Shown: piece after piece, positions 6,611 through 9,069 of the stretch | How positions within the stretch are numbered: position 1 is the first letter of the stretch | Layout: each line of letters opens with the position of its first letter | NCBI GenBank assembly: GCA_964649385.1 | Contig: CAZYRA010000046.1 | Span: forward strand, 1 to 9,069 | Length of the DNA stretch: 9,069 nucleotides | Source of the DNA: UBA5760 sp964649385 | GTDB taxonomy: Bacteria > Chloroflexota > Dehalococcoidia > Dehalococcoidales > UBA5760 | Reading direction: 5' to 3' | Position numbers and translations under genes: made by a program | The notes under the pieces: model-generated | The model's input: only the letters and a program-made list of their open reading frames with translations | Told to the model about the DNA's origin: nothing | Database searches by the model: none

Positions 6611-6886
6611 ATGCCCAGTAAATCACGACGCAGCCGGGGAAAGCAGTCATTTCAGGGCACACAAAAGAAGGGCAAACGAATTTCCCCCGTTACAGTAGCT
6701 CAAGAGCAGGTAGTCTCGCCAACCGAGTCAACGGTCACCCCTGCGCGGAGAGCGGCCCATCCGCTAAGTGTGCCCACTCCACCGGCGGCCAGTCATCCCC
6801 ACGTTGCTGCTGAGCTACGCCGGATCGGTATTCTGGCCGGGATTATGCTGGCGGTTCTTGTGGTGTTAGCTTTTACCCTGCCCTAA
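6611..6886 (+). CDS. Small single-pass membrane protein of unknown function
   Basis: A 91-residue protein that I do not recognise. Residues 1-23 are strongly basic (many Lys and Arg, no acidic residue). Residues 24-66 form a Pro, Ala, Thr and Val-rich, low-complexity, probably flexible region. Residues 71-90 are one hydrophobic helix (IGILAGIML then AVLVVLAF), with the protein ending one residue after it. The charge pattern predicts the N-terminus in the cytoplasm and a tail-anchored topology. GGAGGT at 6600-6605, five bases before the ATG, overlaps the end of the Xer gene context and supports real translation. It lies between xerD and pcm with gaps of 14 and 24 bases, so it is probably co-transcribed with both. 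The basic N-terminus could bind nucleic acid or acidic membrane lipids, but that is only suggestion. Confidence 0.75.
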   Translation: MPSKSRRSRGKQSFQGTQKKGKRISPVTVAQEQVVSPTESTVTPARRAAHPLSVPTPPAASHPHVAAELRRIGILAGIMLAVLVVLAFTLP

Positions 6887-6910
6887 AACCCTCTCGCAGT
6901 AGGTATCGGC

Positions 6911-7549
6911 ATGGACTTTGCTCAAGCCAGAGCCAGACTAATTACTCACCTCGGCGGTGAAATTAGGGACAGGCAGGTACTAGCAGTAATGGCCCGCATT
7001 CCGCGGGAGTGTTTTGTGCCCCCGGAGGAGCAGTTCTCCGCCTACGAAGACACGCCGTTACCCATCGGCCTGAACCAGACAATCTCACAACCGCTTATCA
7101 TCGCCGTGATGACGGAAGCCCTGGAACTTAAGGGCAAGGAAAAGGTACTGGAAGTAGGCACCGGCAGTGGCTACCAGTCAGCCATTCTCGCCGAACTGGC
7201 CCGCCTCGTGGTTACCGTAGAGCGCCTACCTTCGCTGGCGGAAACGGCCAGGAAGACTCTTAACAATCTAGGCTACACAAATATTGAGGTCCACCCGGCT
7301 GGGGAGACCCTGGGCTACCAAGACAAGGCGCCCTATGACGCCATTATGGTCACCGCAGCCGCCCCCAGAATACCCGATGACCTTCTCACGCAGCTAGCCA
7401 TCGGAGGGCGAATGATAATTCCGGTAGGCTCGCGCTACGTACAGGAGCTGTATAAGATTACCCGACGGAAGAAGGGGGACCTGGTCCAGGACCTGGGCGG
7501 CTGCCGCTTCGTACCCCTCATCGGTAAGAACGCCTGGGAGAAAGAATAG
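6911..7549 (+). CDS. pcm: Protein-L-isoaspartate O-methyltransferase
   Basis: A 212-residue SAM-dependent methyltransferase that repairs age-damaged proteins by methylating L-isoaspartyl residues, a cytoplasmic enzyme active in stress and stationary phase. The family-defining stretch PIGLNQTISQP (51-61) carries the conserved TIS of the active site, followed by LIIAVMTEAL. The SAM-binding motif I VLEVGTGSGYQ (79-89) is intact, with VTVER (101-105) as the acidic end of strand 2 and PYDAIMVTAAAPRIP (141-155) as motif II and the following loop. Length matches bacterial PCMT (about 205-220). The ATG at 6911 has only a weak ribosome site (AGGT at 6902-6905), but it is the first start in frame and the N-terminus matches family length. 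It is the third gene of the likely Xer operon. Confidence 0.93.
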   Translation: MDFAQARARLITHLGGEIRDRQVLAVMARIPRECFVPPEEQFSAYEDTPLPIGLNQTISQPLIIAVMTEALELKGKEKVLEVGTGSGYQSAILAELARLVVTVERLPSLAETARKTLNNLGYTNIEVHPAGETLGYQDKAPYDAIMVTAAAPRIPDDLLTQLAIGGRMIIPVGSRYVQELYKITRRKKGDLVQDLGGCRFVPLIGKNAWEKE

Positions 7550-7570
7550 GACCTGGTAACCAAAGCTTCA

Positions 7571-7599
7571 TTCTGAGCCGGAAGATATTATGGTATAAT
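7571..7599 (+). promoter_or_regulatory. Extended -10 promoter of the nitroreductase gene
   Basis: TGGTATAAT (7591-7599) is a perfect extended -10 (TGn plus TATAAT). The -35 region TTCTGA (7571-7576), 17 bases upstream, is weak, as is usual for extended -10 promoters. Predicted transcription start is near 7606, ahead of the ribosome site at 7622-7627. Confidence 0.7.
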
Positions 7600-7621
7600 A
7601 CTCTTCAAAGTAAAAATGGGC

Positions 7622-7627
7622 AAGGAG
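7622..7627 (+). promoter_or_regulatory. Ribosome binding site deciding the nitroreductase start
   Basis: AAGGAG lies six bases before the ATG at 7634. The earlier in-frame ATG at 7616 has no ribosome site and would be only about 10 bases from the predicted transcription start, so 7634 is preferred. Confidence 0.75.
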
Positions 7628-7633
7628 AAAGGA

Positions 7634-8185
7634 ATGGAAACCCAGGAAGCAATCAAGTCCCGAAGAAGTATTCGCCGCTACCAGTCTACTGAGGTAGATA
7701 ACAAGACCCTGAATCTTGTCCTGGAAGCAGCCCGCCAAGCGCCATCCTGGGACAATACCCAGTGCTGGCAATTTATTGTAGTACGGGATGCCGGTAACAG
7801 GAACAAGCTGGCCGATATGCTGCCCCGAACTAATAATCCCGCCGCCAGGGGAATCCGGGAAGCACCAGTAGCAATTGTAGTCTGTGCCGAGTTGGGCAAA
7901 GCCGGTTATCTGAGCGGGGAACTATCTTCCGATAAGGGTGACTGGTATATGTTTGACGTGGCACTGGCAATGCAGAACCTGGTACTAGCAGCCCAGTCAC
8001 TCGGGCTGGGCACAGTGTATATCGGCTGGTTTGATGAAGAAAAGACGGCTAGCTTCCTTAACATTCCTGAGGGCTACTCTATAGTGGCAATGACCCCACT
8101 GGGTTACCCCGACCAGCACCCCAAGCCGAGACCAAGGAAAAAACTTACCGAGATTGTCTCCTACGAGAAATTCGGCCATAGATGA
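7634..8185 (+). CDS. Nitroreductase-family FMN-dependent oxidoreductase
   Basis: A 183-residue flavoprotein of the nitroreductase family, using NAD(P)H to reduce nitro compounds, quinones or other electrophiles; natural substrate unknown. The N-terminal FMN-phosphate motif SRRSIRRY (9-16) is intact. The region APSWDNTQCWQFIVV (36-50) corresponds to the conserved FMN-contact stretch (APS, N, PW-like) and is followed by the helix and loop elements. Helix LAMQNLVLAAQSLGLGTV (111-128) and the C-terminal PLGYPD (155-160) plus a basic KPRPRKK (164-170) are typical of small nitroreductases. An in-frame ATG at 7616 would add six residues, but the ribosome site favours 7634. Own promoter upstream; the next gene begins 77 bases after the stop. 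It lies beside pcm, consistent with a stress or redox role. Confidence 0.92.
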   Translation: METQEAIKSRRSIRRYQSTEVDNKTLNLVLEAARQAPSWDNTQCWQFIVVRDAGNRNKLADMLPRTNNPAARGIREAPVAIVVCAELGKAGYLSGELSSDKGDWYMFDVALAMQNLVLAAQSLGLGTVYIGWFDEEKTASFLNIPEGYSIVAMTPLGYPDQHPKPRPRKKLTEIVSYEKFGHR

Positions 8186-8186
8186 A

Positions 8187-8226
8187 ACCAGTGCGGTTCC
8201 AGGCGGGCTGGTAATTCCACGGAACC
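8187..8226 (+). other. Possible pseudoknot-like RNA element before the DUF350 gene
   Basis: Two stems interleave: ACCAG (8187-8191) pairs with CTGGT (8208-8212), and GGTTCC (8195-8200) pairs with GGAACC (8221-8226). The order 1-2-1-2 is that of an H-type pseudoknot, in the 77-base gap ahead of the ribosome site at 8248-8255. No T-run follows, so it is not a terminator. Five- and six-base stems can arise by chance, so confidence is low. Confidence 0.25.
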
Positions 8227-8262
8227 AAGTCCAAGTCCATTTTGAACTAAGGAGGGTTCGCT

Positions 8263-8748
8263 ATGTATCAGTTAGGTCTAGCTACCCCCTACTGGCTGAT
8301 CGTCTTGATGTGGGTAGCCAGAATCGCGGTGTTAGTCTCCATCTGCTCCCTGCTTGCCTGGCTCGGCATCAGGGCCCTGGATGCCCTGACCCCCAATATT
8401 AAGGAGCGTGAGCGTATTGGAGAAAGCCCGCTGGCTACCGGGCTGTTCATCGCCGGCTTCTTCATCCTGGTCGGGCTGGTTATCCACGGCGCGGCTACCG
8501 CCTACACCGCCGTTGGTGTTTCCCCGCTGGGTTTTATCTTCGACTTCAGGACCTGGGGGCTGGTCGCCATCAGCTTTGCCATCAGCCTGCTAATCGGGCT
8601 GACGTTACTGCGTATCGTGGATAAACTGACCCCCAAGATATCCTTCTTAAATATCGCCAAAAGCCCGAACGCAGTGGGCATCTATGTCTTCGGCTACCTC
8701 ATCTTCTTCGGCCTGATACTCCACGCCGCTCTGACGACACCGCTATGA
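8263..8748 (+). CDS. DUF350-family four-TM protein with two tandem repeats
   Basis: A 161-residue integral membrane protein that I place in the DUF350 family (E. coli YjfL type), function unknown. It has four hydrophobic segments at about residues 11-35, 58-78, 98-117 and 137-157. It is an internal duplication: SLLAWLGIRALDALTPNI (29-46) with SPLATGLFIAGFFILVGLVIHGA (55-77) matches SLLIGLTLLRIVDKLTPKI (108-126) with SPNAVGIYVFGYLIFFGLILHAA (134-156). The shared marks are Asp-x-LTP, Ser-Pro and the closing Ile/Leu-His-(Gly/Ala)-Ala. AAGGAGG at 8249-8255 precedes the ATG by seven bases. The stop TGA overlaps the next gene's ATG (ATGA), indicating translational coupling and joint work of the two products. 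Family assignment rests on fold pattern and repeat; medium confidence. Confidence 0.75.
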   Translation: MYQLGLATPYWLIVLMWVARIAVLVSICSLLAWLGIRALDALTPNIKERERIGESPLATGLFIAGFFILVGLVIHGAATAYTAVGVSPLGFIFDFRTWGLVAISFAISLLIGLTLLRIVDKLTPKISFLNIAKSPNAVGIYVFGYLIFFGLILHAALTTPL

Positions 8749-9069
8749 GAAAGGCCGGGATTGTAATAATTTCAGTATCGCTATTGCTGGTCGGGTTAGT
8801 CACCACACAACAGGTGTGGGCAACGCCCTCGGCTGACTTTAGTGAGACAGGCAGCGAGGTCTTTGATGATTGGGGAATATACCGGACCAGAGCCTTTGGC
8901 AAAGACGGCTTCTACCAGCTATCGGAGGCCACCTTCCGCCCCGTGATAGCCCTCGAGAGTCTGGGCGATGAATCAGACCTGGCCTACCGCCTGGGCGAGC
9001 AGATTGCCGCCGAGTACCCAGACCGGATAGAGCGAGCGGAAGCGATATTTCGTTTCGTCCGCGACCGGG
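8745..9069 (+). CDS. Exported protein, possibly transglutaminase-like, 3' end outside window
   Basis: Only the first 108 codons are present; the gene runs past the window end. Residues 1-26 look like a signal peptide: RK at 2-3, a hydrophobic core about 5-20, and VWA before a likely cleavage at 26/27. The mature part is soluble. Residues 79-108 include a helix (AYRLGEQIA, then IERAEAIFRFVRDR at 95-108) resembling the helix before the catalytic Cys of bacterial transglutaminase-like domains, where similar A-x-x-I-F-x-x-V-R-D patterns occur. The catalytic Cys, His and Asp would lie beyond the window, so this cannot be confirmed. It starts by ATGA overlap with the DUF350 gene and is probably translated with it. 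If it is not transglutaminase-like, it remains an unknown exported protein. Confidence 0.6.
   Translation, partial: MRKAGIVIISVSLLLVGLVTTQQVWATPSADFSETGSEVFDDWGIYRTRAFGKDGFYQLSEATFRPVIALESLGDESDLAYRLGEQIAAEYPDRIERAEAIFRFVRDR

Noticed and set aside
8154..8402. Open frame that overlaps the end of the nitroreductase gene and the start of the DUF350 gene
   Set aside because: It overlaps two well-supported genes in other frames, has no ribosome site and encodes a featureless sequence.

Overview
The window is a stretch of bacterial chromosome with ordinary, tightly packed genes. Shine-Dalgarno sequences are strong (AAGGAGG, AGGAG, GGAGGT). One sigma-70 type promoter is near-perfect, and the CCA end of the tRNA is encoded. 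Base composition is moderately GC-rich (mid-50s % by eye) and fairly even, with no insertion sequence, phage or plasmid genes. The gene set includes a two-domain UspA protein, a DrrAB-type ABC exporter, a long bL25/Ctc, Xer, a PCMT with a TISQP motif, and a DUF350 membrane protein. This would fit a Chloroflexota (Dehalococcoidia-like) or other deep-branching Gram-positive-type bacterium, but that placement is inference and not proven by the sequence.

Layout: positions 1-48 hold the 3' part of a tRNA-Arg(CCT), cut by the window edge. A minus-strand gene (127-1014) encodes a tandem UspA universal stress protein with its own promoter at 1048-1076. Divergent from it, a plus-strand operon starts at 1230: an ABC ATPase (1230-2213), an ABC-2 permease (2222-3010) and an ANL-superfamily (acyl-CoA synthetase-like) enzyme (3034-4839). 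Spacings are 8 and 23 nt, so these three are probably co-transcribed. Next come bL25/Ctc (4936-5583) with its own putative promoter, then a second operon: a Xer tyrosine recombinase (5691-6596), a small single-TM protein (6611-6886) and protein-L-isoaspartate O-methyltransferase (6911-7549). A nitroreductase-family flavoprotein (7634-8185) follows a good extended -10 promoter. Last are a DUF350-type four-TM protein made of two tandem repeats (8263-8748) and, overlapping it by ATGA, an exported protein that runs off the window and looks like the start of a transglutaminase-like protein (8745-9069).

How the genes work together: the ABC pair plus ANL enzyme form one likely unit that exports a hydrophobic compound or lipid and activates an acyl or aryl acid. 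UspA, Ctc/bL25, PCMT and nitroreductase lean toward stress and maintenance. Xer serves chromosome dimer resolution. The DUF350/exported-protein pair is translationally coupled and probably acts together at the membrane.

The two most notable points are the ANL enzyme, whose normal catalytic-lysine motif near the C-terminus is altered and whose A7 motif is non-standard, and the coupled DUF350 plus putative transglutaminase-like pair. No intergenic stretch exceeds 300 bases; the longest (1015-1229) is the divergent promoter region. No CRISPR, mobile element or convincing intrinsic terminator was seen. The window is mostly conventional, and I did not find clear proof of a new system.
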